From: Alphaproteobacteria bacterium
GTDB taxonomy: Bacteria; Pseudomonadota; Alphaproteobacteria; Rickettsiales; 21-14-0-20-44-7
Length of the DNA stretch: 7,871 nucleotides
Direction of reading: 5' to 3'
NCBI GenBank assembly: GCA_013288575.1
Contig: JABDBO010000046.1
Location: 1-7,871 of the forward strand
Shown here: positions 1-5,568 of the stretch, piece after piece
Layout of the letters: each line of letters starts with the position of its first letter
Numbering within the stretch: the stretch's first letter is position 1
The notes under the pieces: model-generated
Database searches by the model: none
The model's input: only the letters and a program-made list of their open reading frames with translations
What the model was told of the DNA's origin: nothing
Position numbers and translations under genes: made by a program

Positions 1-39
1 TTGCTTGCCACATGCCAGGCTTCATGACAATTTAGCCCC
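1..39. other. Short leader upstream of pyrH, no gene supported
   Basis: In the usual gene order the gene before pyrH is tsf (elongation factor Ts). The forward frame ending at the TAG at 33-35 gives a tail ...HMPGFMTI that does not resemble the usual Ts C-terminus. A second forward frame stops at 25-27. I therefore cannot say whether this is intergenic DNA or the end of another gene. No Shine-Dalgarno sequence is visible before the pyrH ATG. Confidence 0.3.
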
Positions 40-747
40 ATGGCAAAATACAAACGCGTTCTGTTAAAAATCTCCGGCGAATCCTTAATGGGCAAGGGCG
101 AATTTGGCCATGACCCGGAAACATTGAACCGTATTTGCTCTGAAATTAAAGAAGTCCACAAAAAAGGCGTCGAAATCTGCCTAGTTGTCGGTGGTGGCAA
201 CATTTTCCGCGGCATAGCGGGGGCAGCTGCCGGAATGGAGCGCTCAAGCGCTGATTATATGGGCATGTTGGCAACTGTCATCAACGCATTGGCTTTGCAG
301 AATATATTCGACAAAATGGGCGTAACCAGCCGGGTGCTTTCGGCAATCCCGATGGCGACCGTGTGTGAGCCATACATTCGCCGCCGGGCAATCCGCCATA
401 TGGAGAAAAAACGCATCGTAATTTTCGCTGCCGGAACAGGAAATCCGTTCTTCACAACTGATACTGCTGCCGCGCTCCGCTCGGTGGAAATGAATTGTGA
501 TGCACTTTTAAAAGGTACACAGGTTCATGGCGTTTACACGGCTGACCCGAAACTTGACCCTAAAGCCAAGCATTTCAAGGAAGTGACTTACAAAAAAGTT
601 CTCACCAGCGAGCTAAAAGTTATGGATGCGGCGGCAATTGCGCTGATGCGCGAAAATAAAATCCCGATTATTATTTTCCGCATTCATGACAAAGGCAATT
701 TTGGGCAAGTGATCGAGGGCAAGGGCAAGTTTACGGTAATTAAATAA
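40..747 (+). CDS. pyrH: UMP kinase (uridylate kinase)
   Basis: Cytoplasmic UMP kinase, which phosphorylates UMP to UDP with ATP in pyrimidine nucleotide synthesis. It belongs to the bacterial amino-acid-kinase-fold family, unrelated to eukaryotic UMP/CMP kinases. The 235 residues match the usual length. Visible family blocks are the N-terminal phosphate-binding strand KISGES (residues 10-15), the glycine-rich VVGGGNIFRG (49-58), ADYMGMLATVINALALQ (71-87), EPYIRRRAIRH (110-120), the nucleotide-binding AAGTGNPFFTTDTAAALR (130-147), the LLKGTQVHGVYTADP region (156-170) and VMDAAAIALMREN (194-206). The ATG at 40 is the first start after an in-frame TGA at 25-27 and gives the expected N-terminus. 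No Shine-Dalgarno is visible, so initiation may rely on coupling to an upstream gene or on a weak site. It is the first complete gene of the run, one base before the lipoprotein gene. Confidence 0.97.
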   Translation: MAKYKRVLLKISGESLMGKGEFGHDPETLNRICSEIKEVHKKGVEICLVVGGGNIFRGIAGAAAGMERSSADYMGMLATVINALALQNIFDKMGVTSRVLSAIPMATVCEPYIRRRAIRHMEKKRIVIFAAGTGNPFFTTDTAAALRSVEMNCDALLKGTQVHGVYTADPKLDPKAKHFKEVTYKKVLTSELKVMDAAAIALMRENKIPIIIFRIHDKGNFGQVIEGKGKFTVIK

Positions 748-748
748 C

Positions 749-1240
749 ATGAAGTTATTATTTGTAGTCTTTTGCTTGCTACTTAGCGCTTGCGATAGTT
801 TTTATTACCGCGAAGCAATATTGGAAACAGACAAAATGACTCCTGAGAAAATTTATTCTTCAGAGAATATAGCTGCGGAATCGATCATTGGGCATAAACC
901 AAAGACTATGGGCTTTTTGCTTAATAACGAGCGGCCAGATTATCGTACTAACTTAAACTATGATAATAATGAAAGTGACTTTGTTAAAAGGATTGTTTCT
1001 GCTTGCGAAGTTAAAACTAATAGTTTTTCTATAGGCGGGAATGGCGAAACTGAAAAAGCTTTTGCTAATATTTATGTGGGTTATAAATGTGCAGAACCCA
1101 ATCGGATAGGCGTGATTATGAGCGAAACTCAGCCTGGATGGATGTCATCAGAAGAAAGAGGCGAGCAAGATAAAATTTTTGACAAGCTGGTTAAAGATAT
1201 TGCTAGTAAATATAGTTTTATTATAGTTGATCGCAAATAA
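749..1240 (+). CDS. Small unknown lipoprotein between pyrH and frr
   Basis: I do not recognise a family. The 163-residue product begins with a short lipoprotein signal: K2, a hydrophobic run at 3-12, then lipobox L12-S13-A14-C15. Signal peptidase II would be expected to cut before C15, which would be lipidated. Asp16 follows the cysteine; in E. coli Asp at +2 favours retention in the inner membrane, though this rule does not hold in all lineages. The rest is polar with no further membrane segment. Two more cysteines, C86 and C114, would lie in the periplasm and could pair. The start is 1 base after the pyrH stop with no clear Shine-Dalgarno, suggesting coupled translation; frr follows after 19 bases. 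A hand count over 781-1200 gives about 37% GC against about 51% in four sampled 60-base lines of pyrH, so the gene may be a later arrival or under weaker selection. It is a real gene by signal peptide, spacing and full-length frame; function unknown. Confidence 0.8.
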   Translation: MKLLFVVFCLLLSACDSFYYREAILETDKMTPEKIYSSENIAAESIIGHKPKTMGFLLNNERPDYRTNLNYDNNESDFVKRIVSACEVKTNSFSIGGNGETEKAFANIYVGYKCAEPNRIGVIMSETQPGWMSSEERGEQDKIFDKLVKDIASKYSFIIVDRK

Positions 1241-1249
1241 GGGAATATT

Positions 1250-1254
1250 AGGAG
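1250..1254 (+). promoter_or_regulatory. Shine-Dalgarno site that sets the frr start
   Basis: AGGAG lies 5 bases before the ATG at 1260. It decides the frr start in favour of this ATG over the in-frame ATG at 1227, which would add 11 residues, overlap the lipoprotein gene and lack a ribosome site. Confidence 0.85.
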
Positions 1255-1259
1255 ATTTT

Positions 1260-1814
1260 ATGAGTATAAATTTAGATGAATTAAAACGCAGAATGCAAAA
1301 AGCGATTGAGTCGCTCAAACACGAATTTTCAGGTCTTCGCACCGGCCGCGCTTCTACGGCGCTGCTTGACCACATTAAGGTTGAAGCTTATGGCGCGGAT
1401 ATGCCGCTCAACCAAGTTGCTTCAATTTCAGCTCCTGAGCCGCGCATGCTGCATGTAAGCGTGTGGGATAAGGGTTTGGCAGGTGCGGTTGATAAAGCAA
1501 TCCGCGAATCTGGCTTGGGCCTAAACCCAATTACTGAAGGTTCTTCTATCCGCATTCCAATGCCGCAACTTTCTGAAGAGCGCCGTAAAGAACTCACTAA
1601 AGTTGCTGCCAAAGCTTCAGAAGATGCCAAAATCGCCATCCGCAACATCCGCCGCGATGGTAATGACCAAGTCAAAAAAGCTGAAAAAGATAAAACCATC
1701 GGCGAAGATGAAGCGCACGGCTTAAACGACAAAGTTCAGAAACTCACTGATGAATATGTCGGCATTGTCGATAAAGAGCTGGAAGCGAAAACTAAAGATA
1801 TAATGACAGTCTAG
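1260..1814 (+). CDS. frr: Ribosome recycling factor
   Basis: Cytoplasmic factor that, with EF-G, splits the post-termination ribosome so that its subunits can be reused. The product is 184 residues, against 185 in E. coli. Family blocks are visible in order: N-terminal helix of the three-helix bundle with HEFSGLRTGRAS (21-32), the small beta domain with PLNQVASISAPEPRMLHVSVWD (49-70), SGLGLNPITEGSSIRIPMPQLSEERRKEL (84-112), and the C-terminal helices with RNIRRD (128-133) and KDKTIGEDE (143-151). The start is the ATG behind a good AGGAG, not the upstream in-frame ATG at 1227. The gene ends with tandem stops TAG TAA (1812-1817), immediately before the repeat hairpin that precedes uppS. Base composition returns to that of the core genes after the AT-rich lipoprotein gene. 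Confidence 0.97.
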   Translation: MSINLDELKRRMQKAIESLKHEFSGLRTGRASTALLDHIKVEAYGADMPLNQVASISAPEPRMLHVSVWDKGLAGAVDKAIRESGLGLNPITEGSSIRIPMPQLSEERRKELTKVAAKASEDAKIAIRNIRRDGNDQVKKAEKDKTIGEDEAHGLNDKVQKLTDEYVGIVDKELEAKTKDIMTV

Positions 1815-1818
1815 TAAA

Positions 1819-1867
1819 AGGCTCTAGGCTCTAGGCGCTAGTGCCTTATACCTAGGGCCTAGGGCCT
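1819..1867 (+). promoter_or_regulatory. Long stem-loop ending at the uppS start codon
   Basis: Bases 1819-1835 pair with 1851-1867 to give a 17-bp uninterrupted stem around a 15-base loop (1836-1850). All pairs are Watson-Crick except two U.G pairs (1823-1863 and 1830-1856). These wobbles are allowed only in RNA of the coding strand; the opposite strand would have two A.C mismatches. The only Shine-Dalgarno-like bases near uppS (AGGG, 1861-1864) lie inside the stem, and the stem ends one base before the ATG. That would be expected to hinder initiation unless the helix is opened. A small competing hairpin is possible at 1834-1845. No T-run follows on the coding strand, so it is not a standard terminator. 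The regulatory role is inferred. Confidence 0.55.
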
Positions 1868-1868
1868 A
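1820..1868 (+). repeat. Seven-unit degenerate heptanucleotide tandem repeat
   Basis: The 49 bases divide into seven 7-base units with consensus GGNNCTA. Units 1 and 2 are GGCTCTA, unit 3 is GGCGCTA, and units 6 and 7 are GGGCCTA. Units 4 (1841-1847) and 5 (1848-1854) are the most diverged. The tetramer CTAG falls in a strict 7-base register at 1824, 1831, 1838, 1852 and 1859. The last unit ends on the A of the uppS start codon. No flanking target duplication or coding content is visible. The array fills almost the whole frr-uppS gap. Confidence 0.8.
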
Positions 1869-2536
1869 TGAAAACACCTCAGCACATCGCAATAATAATG
1901 GACGGCAATGGCAGATGGGCCAAGGCCAAGGGTTTGCCGCGCACGGCCGGGCACAAGGCTGGTGCTGATACGACTAAGGAAATTATCACTGCCGCCAAAA
2001 AACAAGGCGTAAAATACCTCACGCTATATGCATTTTCGTCCGAAAACTGGCTGCGGCCCGAGAAAGAAGTGAGCTTTTTGATGGATTTGCTGCGCTTGCA
2101 GTTGAAAACGCAGGTCAAGGAATTGCATAAAAACGGCGTACGGCTACGAATTATTGGTGATCGAGAAAAGCTCAATAAAGATATTCGCGATGATATCGAA
2201 AAGGCTGAGAAACTAACTGCGGAAAATGATGAATTATGCGTGCAGGTGGGTTTGAGCTATGGCGGGCGGCAGGAGATTTTGCATGCGGTGGAAAAATCAA
2301 AGGGTGACACGACGCAATTTGAAAAATATCTCTATACGCGCGAAATTCCAGACCCCGATCTGCTAATTCGCACAGGTGGCGAGAAGCGCATCAGCAATTT
2401 TTTGCTCTGGCAGATTGCCTATACAGAGCTTTATTTTACTGATAAATTATGGCCGGAATTTGACGAGGCGGATTTTGAAACTGCCATCAAAGATTTCTCC
2501 ATCCGCGAACGGAGGTTCGGTGGTGCAAAAGAATGA
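1868..2536 (+). CDS. uppS: Undecaprenyl diphosphate synthase (cis-prenyltransferase)
   Basis: Condenses isopentenyl diphosphate onto farnesyl diphosphate in cis to make undecaprenyl diphosphate, the lipid carrier for peptidoglycan and other surface polymers. The product is 222 residues. Cis-prenyltransferase motifs are all visible: catalytic Asp12 in MDGNGRWAK (11-19), GHKAGA (28-33), YAFSSENW (54-61), RLRIIGDRE (92-100), and LLIRTGGEKRISNFLLWQ (165-182) followed by ELYFTDKLWPEFDE. It is shorter than the E. coli enzyme because the N-terminus lacks the leader before the first strand and the loop around 142-158 is trimmed; no catalytic motif is lost. The ATG at 1868 is the only possible start, since an in-frame TAG at 1853-1855 closes the frame upstream and the next ATG lies inside the active-site motif. 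It sits directly against the hairpin. The 3' end overlaps cdsA by 14 bases. Confidence 0.96.
   Translation: MKTPQHIAIIMDGNGRWAKAKGLPRTAGHKAGADTTKEIITAAKKQGVKYLTLYAFSSENWLRPEKEVSFLMDLLRLQLKTQVKELHKNGVRLRIIGDREKLNKDIRDDIEKAEKLTAENDELCVQVGLSYGGRQEILHAVEKSKGDTTQFEKYLYTREIPDPDLLIRTGGEKRISNFLLWQIAYTELYFTDKLWPEFDEADFETAIKDFSIRERRFGGAKE
2511..2515 (+). promoter_or_regulatory. Shine-Dalgarno site inside uppS that sets the cdsA GTG start
   Basis: GGAGG within the last codons of uppS lies 7 bases before the GTG at 2523 and 4 bases before another in-frame GTG at 2520. Spacing favours 2523. There is no in-frame ATG in this region with a comparable site. Confidence 0.8.
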
Positions 2537-3266
2537 GTTGCAAAACAGAATAATTTTCGGTGTTATTGCGGCGGCAATTGCGGCTTTGGCGATTGCGCAG
2601 GGTGGTTATGTGTTTTTTGCATTTGTGATTTTGCTTTCATTCATAATTTCACGCGAGTTTGATAATTTGCGTAAAGATGGGCAGCTGGCGTTTCTTTATT
2701 GCGCCATTCCGCTTTTGCTTTCATACCATCCTGGTGCTGCTTTAGTTGTGGTGTTTGTGGCGGTTTCAATGGTTATGGTGGCGCAATATCAATCCAAAAA
2801 ACTCTATCCTTGGCTGACGATTTCAATTTTATATGTCACGGTTCCCGCCGTTTCTCTTATTTGGCTCAGAATGAGTGACGCCTCATGGTTTTTGTGGCTG
2901 GTGCTGGTTATTATAGCGACCGATATCGGCGCATATTTCTGTGGCCGCGCTTTCGGCAAGCATTTGCTAGCGCCAAAAATCAGCCCGAAAAAAACCTGGG
3001 AAGGTTTGGCTGGTGGGGCTTTTGTGGCCGCTGTAGTTAGTACGGCCTATACGGAAAATCTTGCCTATGCGCCTTATGCAATATTATTTGCCGCCTTGGG
3101 CCAGGCGAGTGACCTCACGGAATCTGCGATTAAGCGTTATTTTGATGTCAAAGACACCGGCACAATTTTGCCCGGTCACGGCGGTATAATGGACCGAACA
3201 GACGGTTTCGTATTAACCGCGCCGCTATTTGCGTTGATGGTCCATGCGGGGTTTTTGGCATGGTAA
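2523..3266 (+). CDS. cdsA: Phosphatidate cytidylyltransferase (CDP-diglyceride synthase)
   Basis: Integral inner-membrane enzyme that joins CTP and phosphatidic acid to give CDP-diacylglycerol, the precursor of bacterial phospholipids. With the GTG start the product is 247 residues, somewhat short for the family because the N-terminus is brief. The protein is strongly hydrophobic with several membrane segments from about residue 9 onward. The C-terminal part carries the complete CDP-alcohol cytidylyltransferase signature at residues 201-227: S-A-I-K-R, then K-D-T-G, then P-G-H-G-G-I-M-D-R-T-D. An ATG at 2376 in the same frame would add 49 residues read from inside uppS; these look like out-of-frame translation, so I reject that start. 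The gene overlaps uppS by 14 bases and dxr by 7, which suggests translational coupling of all three. Confidence 0.94.
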   Translation: MQKNELQNRIIFGVIAAAIAALAIAQGGYVFFAFVILLSFIISREFDNLRKDGQLAFLYCAIPLLLSYHPGAALVVVFVAVSMVMVAQYQSKKLYPWLTISILYVTVPAVSLIWLRMSDASWFLWLVLVIIATDIGAYFCGRAFGKHLLAPKISPKKTWEGLAGGAFVAAVVSTAYTENLAYAPYAILFAALGQASDLTESAIKRYFDVKDTGTILPGHGGIMDRTDGFVLTAPLFALMVHAGFLAW

Positions 3267-4330
3267 AAACCGTAACCATTCTTGGCTCAACCGGCTCAAT
3301 CGGCACCAGCACGGTGAAATTGCTGCTGGAAAACCGTGATAAATTTAAAGTTATTGCGCTGACGGCTAATAAAAATACGGAATTATTGGCCGAGCAGGCA
3401 AAGCTTTTGCAGCCGGAATTTGTAGCAACTGACGCAGAGGCGATTTGCGAAGCCGCGAGCATGAAATCTGATATTGTCATCGCCGGAATTGTTGGTTTTG
3501 CGGGTTTGAAAGCGACGATGAAAGCCATTGAGCGCGGTGCAACTGTTGGGCTGGCGAATAAAGAGGCGATGGTTTGTGCAGGCTCGCTTATGTTGCAGGC
3601 GGCGGAAAAATCTGGTGCGAAAATCATTCCGGTAGATTCGGAGCACAACGCGATATTTCAGGTGTTTGATTTTAAAAACCCGGCATCGGTTGAAAAAATA
3701 GTTCTCACCGCATCGGGCGGGCCGTTCAGGAATTTGGCGGCGGGTGAGCTTGGTAAAGTTACGCCGGAACAAGCGATCAACCACCCAAAATGGAAGATGG
3801 GCGCGAAGATTTCGGTAGATTCAGCAACGATGATGAACAAAGGTTTGGAGCTGATTGAGGCATATAATTTATTCCCGGTAAAGCCTGAGCAGCTTGATGT
3901 TGTTGTTCATCCGGAATCAATCATCCACTCATTCGTGCATTATAACGATGGTTCAGTGCTCGCGCAGGCGGCAAACCCTGATATGTGCGTGCCGATTTCT
4001 TATGTGTTGGGTTATCCTGAGCGTTTGAAGAATAATTCGAAGCGGCTGGATTTAACTGAGAGTGGCGCGCTGCATTTTGAAAAGCCGGATTATGAAAAAT
4101 TCCCATGTTTAAAATTAGCGCAAGAAGTTTTGGGTAAGGCGCAGAGTTACCATATTGTGCTGAATGCGGCGAATGAAGTGGCGGTTGAGAAGTTTCTGCA
4201 ACGCGAGATTGCCTTTACCGATATCGCCAAAATTGTTGAGAAAAGCTTGATAGCACATAAAGAAACCAAAATTTCTACGCTTAATGATGTTTTCGCAATT
4301 GATGCGGAAGTGCGTAGGAATCTGCCTTGA
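3260..4330 (+). CDS. dxr: 1-deoxy-D-xylulose 5-phosphate reductoisomerase, short form
   Basis: Converts 1-deoxy-D-xylulose 5-phosphate to 2-C-methyl-D-erythritol 4-phosphate with NADPH, the committed step of the MEP isoprenoid pathway; the target of fosmidomycin. Visible features: NADPH-binding GSTGSIG (9-15), AGIVGFAGL (75-83), LANKE (98-102), metal ligands Asp126 and Glu128 in PVDSEHNAIFQ, SGGPFR (152-157), the flexible-loop HPKWKMG (175-181), SVDSATMMNKGLE (185-197, with third metal ligand Glu197), HPESIIHS (217-224) and LNAANE (301-306). All catalytic motifs are present. At 356 residues it is clearly shorter than E. coli Dxr (398): about 25 residues are missing between residues 57 and 62, where E. 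coli has one extra helix-strand unit, and the C-terminus is about 8 residues shorter. No frameshift or stop is seen. The ATG overlaps the cdsA end by 7 bases, with GGGG at 3248-3251 as a plausible ribosome site. Confidence 0.96.
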   Translation: MVKTVTILGSTGSIGTSTVKLLLENRDKFKVIALTANKNTELLAEQAKLLQPEFVATDAEAICEAASMKSDIVIAGIVGFAGLKATMKAIERGATVGLANKEAMVCAGSLMLQAAEKSGAKIIPVDSEHNAIFQVFDFKNPASVEKIVLTASGGPFRNLAAGELGKVTPEQAINHPKWKMGAKISVDSATMMNKGLELIEAYNLFPVKPEQLDVVVHPESIIHSFVHYNDGSVLAQAANPDMCVPISYVLGYPERLKNNSKRLDLTESGALHFEKPDYEKFPCLKLAQEVLGKAQSYHIVLNAANEVAVEKFLQREIAFTDIAKIVEKSLIAHKETKISTLNDVFAIDAEVRRNLP

Positions 4331-4361
4331 TGTCACAATAGATATCTGATAGTAAGTCTGC

Positions 4362-5564
4362 ATGGAAATTCTGCAATATATAAGCCACATCCTCCACTAC
4401 GCCATTTCATTTGCCATTATCATATCGATAATCGTTTTTATCCACGAATTCGGGCACTTTTTTGTAGCGCGGCGCTGTGGCGTGAAAGTTGATGAATTCT
4501 CAATCGGTTTTGGGCCGGAAATTTGTGGCTGGAATGATAAACATGGCACGCGCTGGAAAATTAGCATCTTGCCGCTTGGCGGTTTCGTGAAAATGCATGG
4601 CGATGCGGGTGAGGCGAGTACACCGGATAATGAAAAGCTCGATAGCATGAGCGCGGAAGAACGCAAAATTGCGTTTTATTATAAAAAGCTCTGGCAAAAA
4701 ACATTGATTGTTTTGGCTGGGCCCTTTGCGAATTTTGTGCTTTCTATTTTCATTTTCAGTTTAATTTTCATGATCTTTGGCAAATTGCAGCTTGATGCGC
4801 CAATTGTGAATGATGTGGTAAAAGATGGCGCAGCGGCAAAAATTGGCATTACTAAGAATGATGTGATCGTTGCACTAGATGGCAAAGACGTGAATAATTT
4901 TTCTGAGATCCCTGAAATTATCAAAGCCAGCTCGCACCAGACGATGGAAATTAAATATAAGCGTGGCGAAAACGTAATTACCTCGCAAATAACCCCACAA
5001 TCAGAAGATGTGAAAGACGAAGAGGGGAAAAGCGTTTCAATAAAAAGAATCGGTATTGAATCATTCCCAATTGCGGTAAATGAAAATGCCAAATCACTCT
5101 CATTTGTTGATGCAGTTAATGAAGCAGTTACCCAAGTTTACAAACAATGTGCCGAAATGTTGCATGGTTTGGGGCAAATATTCGCTGGCACGCAAAGCGC
5201 CAAAAATTTAGGCGGGCCGGTGAAAATCATGGAATTTTCGGGCCATTCAACCAGCAAAATATCTGATGCAATTTCTTGCGAAATCTCACATGGCGAGAAT
5301 TGCGGTAAATTGGCACGTGATGGAATAATCATCAGTCTTATCTCAATCACATTCATTTCAACCATGCTTGGCTTAGTGAACCTATTCCCAATTCCGCTGC
5401 TTGATGGCGGACATATATTATTTTATTTCATTGAGGCAGTAACGCGACGCAAAGTGGCCGAAAAAGTGCAAGAATGGGTTTTTCGCGCCGGATTCGCATT
5501 TCTAGTTTGCTTAATGTTATATGTAACGTATAACGATTTGCTAAGCATCGTCCATAAAATGTAA
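4362..5564 (+). CDS. rseP: Site-2 intramembrane zinc metalloprotease (RseP/MmpA type)
   Basis: Inner-membrane protease that cuts substrates within the membrane; in E. coli it cleaves the anti-sigma factor RseA after DegS, and the Caulobacter homologue MmpA clears PodJ. Neither substrate is encoded here. The 400-residue product has a first membrane segment (about 13-35) holding the zinc motif HEFGH (28-32), then SIGFGP (47-52), PLGGFVKMHGD (71-81), a second segment (about 115-139), one PDZ domain (about 146-212), and C-terminal membrane segments (about 321-342 and 374-392) with NLFPIPLLDGGH (340-351), whose Asp348 is the third zinc ligand. It has one PDZ domain rather than the two of E. coli RseP. 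An insert of about 20 residues with C306 and C314 precedes the third membrane segment. The ATG is the first start after an in-frame TAA at 4353-4355. The 31-base gap from dxr holds no clear ribosome site or promoter. Confidence 0.95.
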   Translation: MEILQYISHILHYAISFAIIISIIVFIHEFGHFFVARRCGVKVDEFSIGFGPEICGWNDKHGTRWKISILPLGGFVKMHGDAGEASTPDNEKLDSMSAEERKIAFYYKKLWQKTLIVLAGPFANFVLSIFIFSLIFMIFGKLQLDAPIVNDVVKDGAAAKIGITKNDVIVALDGKDVNNFSEIPEIIKASSHQTMEIKYKRGENVITSQITPQSEDVKDEEGKSVSIKRIGIESFPIAVNENAKSLSFVDAVNEAVTQVYKQCAEMLHGLGQIFAGTQSAKNLGGPVKIMEFSGHSTSKISDAISCEISHGENCGKLARDGIIISLISITFISTMLGLVNLFPIPLLDGGHILFYFIEAVTRRKVAEKVQEWVFRAGFAFLVCLMLYVTYNDLLSIVHKM

Positions 5565-5568
5565 TTTG

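Noticed and set aside
5..33. Possible promoter before pyrH (TTGCCA with a CAATTT box at 17-base spacing)
   Set aside because: The second box matches the -10 consensus poorly and only 39 bases of context are visible, so it cannot be told from chance.
1227..1259. Upstream ATG start for frr at 1227
   Set aside because: It would overlap the lipoprotein gene, lacks a ribosome site and adds residues not found in the family; the ATG at 1260 has AGGAG at the right distance.
1816..1867. Intrinsic terminator formed by the frr-uppS hairpin
   Set aside because: On the coding strand the stem is followed directly by ATGAAAAC with no T-run. On the minus strand it is followed by TTTT, but there the stem has two mismatches, the T-run is short and no minus-strand gene exists to terminate.
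2376..2522. A 49-residue N-terminal extension of CdsA from the in-frame ATG at 2376
   Set aside because: This stretch encodes the conserved C-terminal motifs of UppS in another frame. The extension is not CdsA-like, and a GGAGG-driven GTG at 2523 gives a normal start.
3148..3648. Minus-strand open frame of 166 codons across the cdsA-dxr junction, and other minus-strand frames
   Set aside because: They lie opposite well-identified genes, lack ribosome sites and recognisable motifs, and reflect the codon bias of the true strand.
4327..4361. Possible promoter and the short palindrome AGATATCT in the dxr-rseP gap
   Set aside because: The best -35/-10 pair has four matches in each box with a 15-base spacer, and an 8-base palindrome is expected by chance.
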